Of a stretch of DNA of 64,000 nt, positions 38,760 through 49,223 are shown one piece after another; position 1 is the first letter of the stretch; each line of letters opens with the position of its first letter. The translations under genes were made by a program, and so were the position numbers. The DNA comes from Azadirachta indica (taxonomy: Eukaryota > Streptophyta > Magnoliopsida > Sapindales > Meliaceae): positions 2,251,157 to 2,315,156 of the forward strand of contig CM040449.1 in assembly GCA_022749755.1 (NCBI GenBank), in the 5' to 3' direction. The notes beneath the pieces were generated by a model that had not been told where the DNA came from, searched no databases, and saw nothing but the letters and a program-made list of their open reading frames with translations.

Positions 38760-41065
38760 ATGGCTTATCAGCCGATTCCGGGTCCTGGCTCGGGATCGAG
38801 TTCCAGTTCAGGATTTTACATGAATTCTCCTTTTGGAGATACCACTTACACCAAAGTCTTTGTTGGAGGACTTGCTTGGGAAACTCAAAGTGAAACCATG
38901 CGACGATATTTTGAGCAATTCGGTGAGATTCTTGAAGCTGTCGTTATCACTGATAAGAATACTGGGCGATCCAAAGGCTATGGCTTTGTGAGTAGTTATT
39001 GATTTCCTGTTTTCGATTAATTTTATATAATATATACTACCTTTTCTGGCTTATTGGAGGACGTTTTGATTCTGAATGCTATCTAATGTTGTTCTTTGCT
39101 AGCTTTATCTGAATTTAAATTCCTTAGTGGCTTTAATGTTGTTTTGTATAATCTATGGAATGATCAAAAAGTTCAAATATCAGTTTAGTGCTTTGAATAT
39201 ACTTGCTATCTATGTTACTGTGAATTGATTGCTATTGTCCATGCTTATTAGCTAATCGTGGGGTGATTTTTGTGGTCATAGAATGACTTGGTTTTTCTTT
39301 TTCTCCTTGTATGGAGGGTGTAGGTGACTTTTCGGGAACCGGAGGCTGCTAGGAGAGCATGTGCTGATCCAACTCCAATCATTGATGGCAGGCGGGCAAA
39401 TTGCAATTTGGCTTCACTTGGGCGACCTCGACCACCGGTGCTCTATGGTATCATTTCTTAGTTTATATGGACAAAAGATTTTTTTCACTTGGCAATTCAA
39501 TTATCTACTCTTATCATGGCCTTTGTTTCTGGTACTTGTAGGACGTCTGAGACCAGCTACCCTGTTTGGTGGCAGTACGCAAGCTACCCGGCCATACATT
39601 GGAAGTTTTGGCTACCAGCAACCTCTTCCTTACAGCTACCAACAGGGAATGATGTATCCTTCTTATGGGTAAGTGGTAAATTTGCAGCAATGGTTGAAAT
39701 ATTTTAACTTCTAAAAGTCCTGAACGAAATCACTTAGGCTTCCAGTTCCTGCTCTGTTTTCCTCTATTTTATTGTTCCTTCGCTGTGGCTGATGGATTGA
39801 CAGATTTCAGAGGAGCTTCATGCCTTGCATGTGGCTTACTTAGTGACTCTTCAGTAGGCCTAGTTGTTGGCCATACACTGCATGTTGATAAACCAATACA
39901 TAATTGCATACATTCACCGTTATATCGTTTAGGTGAGAGCTTTAGGGTGAAGGGTGAATATATAGCAATAGCCCTCTGTTGTTCGCTTATGATTATCTTC
40001 TTTCCTTATGTTGGATTGACCATGGAGAGCTTGGTAGTTGCTCAAGGAATAATTAATCATTTCCCTAGATTTCAAGGTTGGTATGGTCTAAAATATAGAG
40101 ACATGACATGGTGTGATTGGTAATTGCAGGAATGAAAACGGGTAGTTGCAGATGATGATATGTGACCAAGTTCAATGTTTATTATACAGGCAAGAATTAT
40201 GTTCATTGTTTGATAAGAAACATAAAAGAACCTTAAAATTCTTGGTTTCGGTTGTTGGGCCTATCTTTTACAGATTTATCTTGGGCATTGCTAGGGATGG
40301 TTTCTTGATAGGATAGAGTATGTTAGCCAGTAGTGCACTAGGAAGTTAGGATGATTACTTCGATGCAGGATTATGTCTCAAGGCTTCAATCTCAAGTTAC
40401 CCCAAAAATTTGGTTATCATTTACTTTCCCTGTCTTAAAAATAGTTATCTTAACTACGCAGGTATGCAGCGTACGGGCCTGAATATGTGTACCCACAGGT
40501 AAATACCACTGCAAATTAGCTGGAGCATTCAAAATTTACTTATTGTCACATTTTAATGTAATTAGCAATATTGATCACTTCTATTTGTGCCATGTGCTTA
40601 TCATATTGGTAGGGTGTTTACAACCCATACATGGGTCACCAGTACCTTCAGATATATGGAGTACCCGGGGCAGTCAACCCAGCTGTCTATCCTTATGGAC
40701 AATTGGGTCAAACAATTCCTGGTGGCCATGGTTATACAGCAGTGCAGGGATATGGAATGCCTGGTCATCAGATTGTGCAGTTCAGCGGGCCAAATGTAAA
40801 TGCAATCACAACTTCACCTATGCCCACAGTTCAAGCACCATATCCCCCAGGTAAACTTTTCTGTCTCAGACTCTATTCATTAAAAATATTATCTTTGTTT
40901 TTATGTTTTACCCTAATGAAGAAGAAAATTACTGGAAATACTCATTTATAAAATTCATTGGCCTAATCAGGTATAGCTGCACCTGTTCCAGCACAACCTC
41001 AATTTTTAGTTCCTGCTCCTTCTCAGTTTATGCAAGGTAGCGGTTCTGACCAAACAACTGGGTGA
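38760..41065 (+). CDS. RRM-type RNA-binding protein (At1g76460/ARP1/RBM24-like)
   Basis: 282 aa from six exons: 38760-38987, 39324-39447, 39542-39668, 40462-40498, 40613-40850 and 40971-41065. A Gly/Ser-rich start ([13 protein letters not shown]) leads into one RRM with RNP2 VFVGGL (33-38) and RNP1 KGYGFVTF (72-79). Intron 1 cuts the RNP1 motif after Phe76. The second half is a low-complexity Tyr/Gly/Pro/Gln-rich tail ([32 protein letters not shown]), ending GSDQTTG. This is the plant single-RRM group related to animal RBM24/38 and to ABA-regulated ARP1, which bind mRNA; the targets here are unknown. All junctions keep frame. Two apparent 3'-UTR introns follow the stop. The Arabidopsis equivalent, from memory, is At1g76460. 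Confidence 0.93.
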
Positions 41066-41078
41066 GGGGTTGACCAAG

Positions 41079-41381
41079 GTGAGCGGCATTTACACATTTT
41101 GCTGTAACAGTACTTAATGCTGTCACTCCCGTCTTGCTGCCAATATTAAATTATTGTTGGAGATTGTTGTTTGTTTGTTTGCAGGTATCCTTAGATTGCA
41201 GCAGGACTAAGAGCAGTGGGACTGCTACTTGAGTGGCGGGCTTCAGATCTAGCCTTGCAAATTAATTTTCTTGCATTCTAGAGGTAAAGTGTATTTATTT
41301 ATTTATTTTTTGTTATTTTGGTTATCTGTCTATCTTTTACTGTTGTGAAATCCCAAATGACCTTGATGTTATGTCGTGCAG
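41079..41381 (+). other. Two probable 3'-UTR introns of the RRM gene
   Basis: CAAG|GTGAGC at 41079 pairs with TTTGCAG at 41184, and GAG|GTAAAG at 41284 pairs with GTGCAG at 41381. The intervening 99 bp contains no frame. If both are spliced, the second junction lies about 110 nt after the stop. Confidence 0.5.
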
Positions 41382-41580
41382 GTCATACATAGTCATTCTC
41401 ACCATAGAAGTCAGAATGTCTGAGTCGCTCCATACGGGTGGAGAAGGTTGTGTATCTAAGAACTTCATATGTTGCTGGTGCTTGGGATGAGCCTAGCAGT
41501 GGCACACAGTCATGCATTTGATGGATGCTGGAATTGTGGAATTTTAGCAACCATGTAGGAATAAAATGGAAAAAAAAAAT

Positions 41581-41613
<33 letters not shown>

Positions 41614-42161
41614 AAGTTGAAAACATGTTAGAATCAACATATGATTCTTTAAATTTTAGTCTCTAGTCCCGGCATTTGGGGTTGCTGTATAGAAGAACTA
41701 GGTGTTCTCTGATGTCCTGCATATCAGTATTTATATGTCATTTGAACTTCTGTGCATATTAGTCTTTTTCTAGGGCTTTTCATTTTCTTTAAAAAAAAAT
41801 TAATTTTAGTTTTAATTTTATTGGACGCATCAACTTTTGTGTAATCTCCATCATCTGACAGCCCGTCCTCAAAACATGAGGAAAGCTTCAGGTTTATTTA
41901 AATTCAAAAAAAAAAAAAAGAAAAAATTCTGTGTGTAATTGTTCTCTCTATTATTGTGAACTCGCCTTAGCATTGGACGGTTTAACACATTCTGAAATTG
42001 CAGAGCCATAGGCAGTTCAATTTAGCACCCAAATTTTTTTCTTTAAAAAATACAAAAGTGAAAAAAGAAAATGAATTTCTTAAAGAAAATGTAATTTATC
42101 TATTTTGATTTCAGTAATAATATGAGTTATATTTGTTAATCTTATTAATTTATTATTAATA
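41382..42161. other. 3' flank of the RRM gene up to the MULE
   Basis: Remaining 3' UTR and spacer with an AT dinucleotide run at about 41580-41612. No gene seen. Confidence 0.5.
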
Positions 42162-42274
42162 GGGTATTATCAGTTTGCTTCCTTGAGCTATTTCATTTTA
42201 TGAATAATATGCTCGAGGTTGAAAAACAGGCAATGTCTTCCTCCCTCAGATGGCACTCTATTAGTGTGTTTAAC
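42162..42274 (+). repeat. MULE left terminal inverted repeat
   Basis: 113 bp, GGGTATTATCAG to TGTGTTTAAC, complementary to 48070-48182. Confidence 0.9.
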
Positions 42275-42704
42275 GAATTTAATGGCAATTATAGAAATAA
42301 CCTTTTAGCACTAGCAAAACATTTGACAGTAGCAGCATAATTTGAAATGTATAATTGTATGAACAGCGAGAAGGGGTGTGCATAGGAAGAAAGTACAATG
42401 ACATAAACAAAATGACTTAAACCATCTATGAGCTTGACAAGATCTGGTGAAAATTCAAATAGATCGTTGGAGAAGGTCAGTTTACCTTCAACGATCAAGA
42501 ATAGAACAAAAGGTTCACTATAAAACTAACGTATGGCCATAAAGCTTTAACACATATCCTCGTCCCTTGTATCACCATTTAAATTGTAAAACTTGCAAAG
42601 AAAAATCATGTCATCTTCCTCAAATGCAGGGAGCAACATCAATGTAGGTGTGATTCGCATGTGTAATGGGTAATGAATGTGTGGAGAAAAGGCAATAATC
42701 AAAA

Positions 42705-43016
42705 GTGTCTGAAAGTAGTAAAAATCCCAATAAGATATATTTTGTTTGCCAAACCAGGAAGTGCTCTTTCTTTGAGTGGTGGAGACCAAGTGAAGATGAA
42801 TACATGCAAAGCAATGCACAAAGCTACCATGATGATAACTTAGAAAGGTTGGTGGAAAATTTAAAACAAATTTCTAGAGAATTGATGCAAAGTACACGCA
42901 ACATGCAAATGTATGGAAATGGGCAAAATGAAATAAAAATGGTTATGTTAATGAATGTTTTATTTTTCTTTACCTCAATATGTAATCTTATAGTAGCTAC
43001 AATAGTTAGGAAATAA
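42705..43016 (+). pseudogene. GRF-type zinc-finger protein remnant inside the MULE (At4g04775-like)
   Basis: An open frame of 103 codons with no usable ATG before the domain and a TAA just upstream, so the 5' end is lost. It keeps the second half of a GRF zinc finger (NPNKIYFVCQTRKCSFFEWW, where the family has NPGRxF-x-C-x-C-FFxW). A coiled-coil-like Glu/Leu/Asn stretch (LERLVENLKQISRELMQS) and a C-terminal hydrophobic anchor (VLFFFTSICNLIVATIV) follow. This order, GRF finger, coiled coil and membrane tail, is that of the plant At4g04775-like proteins, whose role is unknown. It lies in the MULE on the opposite strand to the transposase, transcribed towards it. Likely inactive. Confidence 0.75.
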
Positions 43017-44225
43017 AGGATGTTAACATGAAATGCTTAATGATTTTATGTATGCTGATTCTATTTGTGCACTTAATAATGCTGATGCTGATGCTCTTAA
43101 TCATGAATCACGGGCTACTTTTAATGTAGAGTAACCAAAGTGGAATGGTTCTAAAGCTTGTAATGCTTACAATAACAATAACACACATCTTAGCAACAAA
43201 CACTTTAAAATGAAGGTCAAATACAACACTTCAAACTTCACAATAATATCAAATTTAACATTTCACAAGTCTCCAATCCAGAAATTTCAAATCCAACACC
43301 CCTAATTGATTCCATCAACCTCAAACTCAAGCATCAAAATATGCCAATAGTTAGATTAATATCAATTCACCAAAGTAAAAGGAAAACAAATACAAACTTA
43401 GAAATTGATAAGAGCATCATAAGACTTTGAACTCAACACTTCACAATTCAAACAAATTCAACATCTCACATCAACACTTCACTCGGCCAACTTCTAAACC
43501 AATATTCCTTGCACGTGTTATTTCGTAAACTTGAAATTCAACACTTCTAAATTAACGTACCAATAGCTAAAATAATACCATAACAATATTTAAAGTAAAA
43601 CAATTCCAAACTCATTAATAAATAAGAGCATCATATCAGAAAGTATTAAATTTCATATGTAAAGTCAGTTAACTTGTTTTCAAAAATATAATCTTCCATA
43701 GTTAACTTGATAAAAAAATCTACATCTTATCAATTGCAAATATACTGCAAAAAGTCAATCAACACAGTGATTACCATCTCGATTAACCTTTTGCAATTTT
43801 TACAGATCTTGAACGAATTGAAGAAACCAAAATTGAACGCTAATAGCAACATCTGTCAAACCATTAACCTGTACATGCATCGATCTTGCCTTCACTATGC
43901 AATATCATTACCCACATCATCAAAATTTGGCCAAAAAGTTGAAACTTTCATAAAACTAGGTTTAAATTCACTTTTGCTATGTTTGTTGAGTAACTTTTCC
44001 TGCAAAATAAGTGCTTATTGGAATTAACACAATAACTAAAACTAAATCTACATATGATGCATTATTGAAATTTTTTACCTAAACCAAATTGTGAGCCACC
44101 AGCAGCATGTTCAATCCCTCCATGATCCTGTAACATGACACGCAAGTGTTAAATAAAACCATTTTATCAAAATTCCATGAAGATGCCTTACAATGCTAAA
44201 ACAAAGACCTAGAAAAACCTTATTC

Positions 44226-46075
44226 CTATACTTGAATGCCTTTTTTTCCCTTTACAGAACTTGAAGCTGATGTTGATTGACAAGTTCTTCGATTATGCCC
44301 TAGCTGTTTACACTCACCACATCTAACTGCTACACTTCTCTTGGTACAAGTAGCAGATTCACCAACCTCTCTTATTCTCCTTAGTTTTGGTCTACCAGCC
44401 TTTTTTTGCACCAATGGTGGATGCGACTCTTCTATGTTGTTAATATTAAGCCGCAAAGGCTCATCTAGAATGGGTGTTAGTCGCTGAGCTTATGTCCTTA
44501 AAAAATACTCTTGGGTCAAAAAATAGTGGACATAATCAGCTGCTGGTATCCTCATATAGTTCAAGACCTTCATAGCATGTTTGTAAGGATACCTCAAGAG
44601 TTGTCAAGAACCGCACTCACAAATTTTATTGTTAAGATTAACAACATAATAAGCTGAGCCTTCTAGTACTTCAAATATTGGTAAAGGGCCATCAAAGATA
44701 TTTACGAACCTGCTGTTCTTGTCTACCTCATCCGTTTTTTTTAGTACTGATGGAGCAACTAGTAAAGGCCACAAAACAGCTTTTTGGAACCTTTTCTTCA
44801 TCTTTTTCATCACCTTCCTTCGAATTTCTTCAATCATAGTCAAAACGGGCATCTTTCTATGCTTGTTTATCCAACCATTGAATGATTCAATAGTGTTGTT
44901 TGTGCTGTGATGACACTTAATACTAGGGTCAAATGCATATCTTGACCATTGCAAAGCACCAATCTTTTGCAGCCAATCATATGAACATCTTTGTTGTGAA
45001 TCTCAACTCATGCATTGCATTATTAAAGTCCCTCACATTTGTGCTATTTGTTGCCCTCCAGAACATCTTCAGTAGTATACCTGACCACTTCTGCTTGAAA
45101 TTGGCATATATATGCCATGCACAAAACTTATTTGTTGCCAATAGAAAATGTTCCACTAACCTTTCTAGCATACCTTTCCGCTTATCACACATAAAGCATA
45201 ATCCTATTTCATTTGCCCCACCAATTTGGTCATACAAGTTATGTAGAAACTACCCCAACTATTATTGTTCTCTCATTCACATACTCCAAATGCCACAGGA
45301 TAAATTCCAACATTTGCATCCATCCCTATTATTGTCAACAATACCCCACCATAAGGGCCCTTCAAGTGAGTGCCATCTAGCCCAATAAAAGGCCTGCAAC
45401 CAGCCAAGAATCCAACCCTCTGAGCCTCAAAACAGATGAAGATCCTCTTGAAGTGAAGTGTTCTTTTTAGAGGACACCTAGTGGACTCAATTGTAGCTGC
45501 TGAACCAGGGTTGCTTCTCATCAATATGTTGCCATAATTGTGCAATTTGGTATAGAAGGCTATATGATCCTTTCCAACATTACTTAGTGCTTTCTGTTTT
45601 GCTCTGTAAAGCTTCAGGTCAGAACATTCAACCCCATATTTCCTCCTTAACTTATCCATTACAATACTAATAGGGATGTCAGGTACTACCTAAGCACTGT
45701 TTTGAATTTGTCAGCAATCTAAGTTAAAGTTGCCTCTTTAACCTTTGTCTGTCTCTCACATGTATGTTCATCCTTTAATGATTTTATCTTATGGGTTAAC
45801 CCATCAAAAGTTGGAGAGGCATGAATTCTCCAAGGACAACCTTCTGCAGCACATATAGCTATGACTTTGGACTTTTCATTTTTTAGCCTCTTTAAACTAA
45901 AACCTTGCTCGATTGCATACTCTTTCAATATTGATATGAACTGATTGACATTATTAAATAACTGCCATTTGCATAGCAATGTATTACTATTAGAACCATG
46001 TGGCCTAATTCCTCCTCTAATGTAGTTCCAATATCTGCTGGAAGCATCATCATCAGATTCTGAAGATGCTATTCT
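44226..46075 (-). pseudogene. MuDR-family plant transposase, broken
   Basis: Pieces of one transposase in order. An N-terminal MuDR DNA-binding domain (46075-45719; CKWQLFNNVNQF, CPWRIHASP, HTCERQ) is followed by the core (45659-45273; MDKLRRKYGVE, GFLAGCRPFIGLDGTHLKG, the DDE-type region). The middle part (45237-44977; FMCDKRKGMLERLVEHF, FCAWHIYANFKQKW) leads to a segment at 44954-44604 (IESFNGWINKHR) with a damaged SWIM finger (CECGS*). The C-terminus (44456-44226) holds a CCHC knuckle, CGECKQLGHNRRTC. Breaks include a TAG and frameshift at about 45719-45660, TGA and frameshift at about 45271-45237, another near 44970, and stops at about 44601 and 44490. It cannot make active enzyme without correction, so mobility would need a helper element. 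Confidence 0.9.
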
Positions 46076-46494
46076 TTAAATGCTCCCAATGTGGTCACCA
46101 GCTATTAAATAAATAAAACAGTAAACAGATTGACATGATGTAACATTTGTAAGAAAAGTTTTTGTTTGCATCATAGAATTTCGCTTGTTAATGTTTGTTC
46201 TCTATCTTTAAGTGAGGTGGTTTTTGCCACAATATTTTAATGTAATTGTTTATGCTTTATGAAATGAATTCATGACAATCTAATTGCAAAAGTTTTTCTC
46301 CAGTGAAAACGTAGAATATGAAACCCAAATAATTTTTTTTCCAAGAGAAAATAATTGCATATTTCTATTATTTTATGCTCTGTTTTCTATAGAAAAAAAA
46401 TTGTTATTTTTGGGCTATAATATACAGAAAACAACTTTAGAAGAACAACAATTAGATCAACATAATTGTTAAAGTTTCTGATGAGGCTATTTTT

Positions 46495-46852
46495 GTGCAT
46501 AAGACAACAACAAAGTTGTTGCATTTTTGTGGATATTTAGTGTCTGAAACAACTGCAAAACAGCAGCAAAATTGCTGCAGTTTCTGAGCTATTTTAGTAC
46601 ACAAGCAGCACCAAAACAACAGCAAAATTGCTACAGTTTCTGGGCTGTTTTAGCTCACAAACAGCACCAAAGTAGTAGCAAAATTGCTGCAGTTTCTCGG
46701 CTGATTTAGTACACAAACAATAGCAAAATAGCAGCAAAATTGCTGAAGTTTTTGGGCTATTTTAGCGCACAAACAGCACAAAAACAGTAGCAAAATTGTT
46801 GCAGTTTCTGCCTTATTTTAGTGCACAAACAGCACAAATAGTTCAATTATTA
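46495..46852. repeat. About 62-bp tandem repeat array in the MULE
   Basis: Five to six diverged copies, each built from CAGCAAAATTGCTGCAGTTT, then a stretch like CTGGGCTATTTTAG, then CACAAACAGCAC. Each unit centres on the near-palindrome GCAGCAAAATTGCTGC. It lies 1.2-1.6 kb inside the right end, upstream of the transposase frame. Possible transposase or host-factor binding array; function unproven. Confidence 0.8.
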
Positions 46853-48069
46853 GTTAAATTTACTCACATCAACAACACTCACTCAAAATAAATAAATAAA
46901 TATATATATTTATCACGACATGAGCTCAATATATATTATACAGTCAAAATTCTTAATATTATTTTCATGAAATTTTGATGTATGTTGTGTGTGTGTGTGT
47001 GTCAACAATAAATACGCATATCAAATAAGCACATGCACTTATGTTAATTGCCCAGACAAGAAGAAAACAAAGAACTAATGTAGCTAGCTAGCTAGAGAGA
47101 GATAAATATACATATCGATCAAAAACTAGACGCAGAAACAGAACCAAATTAAGATGGAAATTTCATAGGAGTAAAAAGAAAGATTAATTAAAAGAAAAAG
47201 TATATAATTGATTAAAGAGATGATGCAATGAACGAAAGAATATAATAGAGAGAACACAAACATCAGTCAATAGAAAAAAGAAAACAAACACTCACTACCA
47301 TGAACCATCTTTACTACCCCATGCACAATAGTACATTACAAAATTGAACCACACCCAACAAAATACATAGTGATACCATATACACAGCCATAAATCAATA
47401 GCATATCACTATTTGCCAACAAAAATCGACCTAAATAACACATAATCATCAAGAAATCAAGAAAGATTGAAGTATTCAACATAAAAAACCCACTTAAAAA
47501 ATACATACAGAGCACTCAATCAAATAGATCTCATCATTTGACTACCCATTGATTAACCAGAAACAAACTTTAACTAACACATGCACATCAAGAAATAGCA
47601 AAAAATTAAACCACAACATACATTTCTACAACATTGATTAACAATTGCAATTACCAACTCAAAGAAAATACAAAAAAAAATTGGTTTATAAGGTAGGCTT
47701 TAAACATTTACTTAATTACAAAGAACAATTTACTCAAAATCCTTAACAGGAACCAACAACTCTTCACTTCTTTATCCCCACGTACCCAGCACTGTATAGA
47801 TTTCGCGCCAAATTCAGACGATAAAATCCCGCGCTTCATCGATCTAGCTATAACACCTCTCCTTATCTATTTTGATAGATAGATTTGACAGATTTTCAGC
47901 TCCATTTCCATTCTTCTCTCTTGGTCTAAGATTAAACCAACTCAAATGTGAAAATGGCATCTATTTGTGTCTTGTGAAAGCTTTACACATAACACAAGGT
48001 CTGATGCCTTATCATGGATTCTGATTTTAAACCTTTTTATTGTCATTTTACATTTCTGCCCTTATGTCT

Positions 48070-48182
48070 GTTAAACACACTAACAGAATGCCAATTAAGA
48101 GGAGAGGACATTGCCTATTTTCCAATCTCAAGTATATTATTGATAAAATGAGATACTTCAAGGGAGCAAACTGATAATACCC
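48070..48182 (-). repeat. MULE right terminal inverted repeat
   Basis: 113 bp, reverse complement of the left TIR with scattered mismatches; the flanking 9-mer TTGTTAATA follows at 48185-48193. Confidence 0.9.
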
Positions 48183-48193
48183 CGTTGTTAATA

Positions 48194-49223
48194 TAGCATA
48201 TAATGGACCTGATTATGATACATTTTGTAACATCACAAAATTTTTAGAGCAATGTAAAATTAAAATTTTTTTTTGGTTATCTTACAATAAGATATAGGGT
48301 TGGCAATGGGGAGTGGTGGGAATAGGAGGCATTTTGCGTTTTCCATCTCGTATTAGTTTTAATTTTAATTTTTATATTTCTTTTTTTTTAATAAAATTTA
48401 ATGAAGTAGGAATGAAAAAATTTTCGTATAAAAAATAATTTTTTTTTTTTTACTTATTTTTTTTATTTTTATATTTTATTTATATTAAATATTAAATAAA
48501 AAATATTATTCATATATTATATATTATTTTTATATAATAAGTGTATTAAAAATATAATTTTGACTAGAATTATAAATTTTTTTTTTAATTAAATATTATT
48601 GATATATATTTTTTATTTTAAAAATAATATATTTAATAATATATTTTTTTATATAAATGGGGAATTGAGTGGGGAGTATTAAACAATTTCTTACTCTATT
48701 AATAATATAAGAATTAATCTCCCTTATTTTCTATCTCATTTTTCATCATATCTTTATTTTATTTTATTTGAAACGAAACCTCTTGAAATTTTAAATCATG
48801 AAAATTTTGTCATCCCTAATAAGCTAGAGTATGACATTATATCACAAAATTTTTTTAAAAAAATTGTTACTCAAAATTTTAAACATCTAACATAAAATTA
48901 GAAAATTTAAATTTTTTTACTAATATAAGTTTAAAAATTTTAGATGTATGAAAATAATTTTTTTCAAGCTACTAGTAAATGAAGTATTATTCTTTTTACG
49001 TTAAAAACTTAAAAATATTTTAAAAAATAAATTAAAAAAGAAAAAGATGAGAATTAGCCGTGAGGAATGGATCATTGTGCAAACCCAGAACCGGGTCCGT
49101 GAAAGTCAAAAACCCGGTCTGGTTGCATAATAGTCAAGCCGCAGAGTCCATGGAGAAGAAGAAACCGCTTAAATTAGGATATTGGTGTACTAATTTTCCC
49201 TTTCGGTTTCTGGCAGCTTGAAA
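48194..49223. other. Spacer and promoter region of SWI3B
   Basis: AT-rich spacer; the last 200 bp are more GC-rich and likely hold the SWI3B promoter and 5' UTR. No gene seen. Confidence 0.5.

Larger units (their letters stand above)
42162..48182. mobile_element. Mutator-like element (MULE), complete ends, decayed
   Basis: A 6.02-kb insertion bounded by terminal inverted repeats of 113 bp, at 42162-42274 and 48070-48182. Both start GGGTATTATCAGTTTGCT and end GTGTGTTTAAC, with roughly 80% identity. The flanks carry a near-perfect 9-bp duplication (TTATTAATA at 42153-42161, TTGTTAATA at 48185-48193). GGG ends and a 9-bp target duplication are typical of Mutator elements. Inside are a MuDR-type transposase remnant (minus), a GRF zinc-finger remnant (plus) and a tandem array near 46.5-46.85 kb. 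Transposase stops and frameshifts make it non-autonomous now. Confidence 0.88.

Noticed and set aside
44933..45388. 151-codon plus-strand ORF
   Set aside because: Antisense shadow of the MULE transposase remnant.
46495..46852. CRISPR-like array
   Set aside because: Units are contiguous diverged tandem repeats without spacers in a plant transposon.
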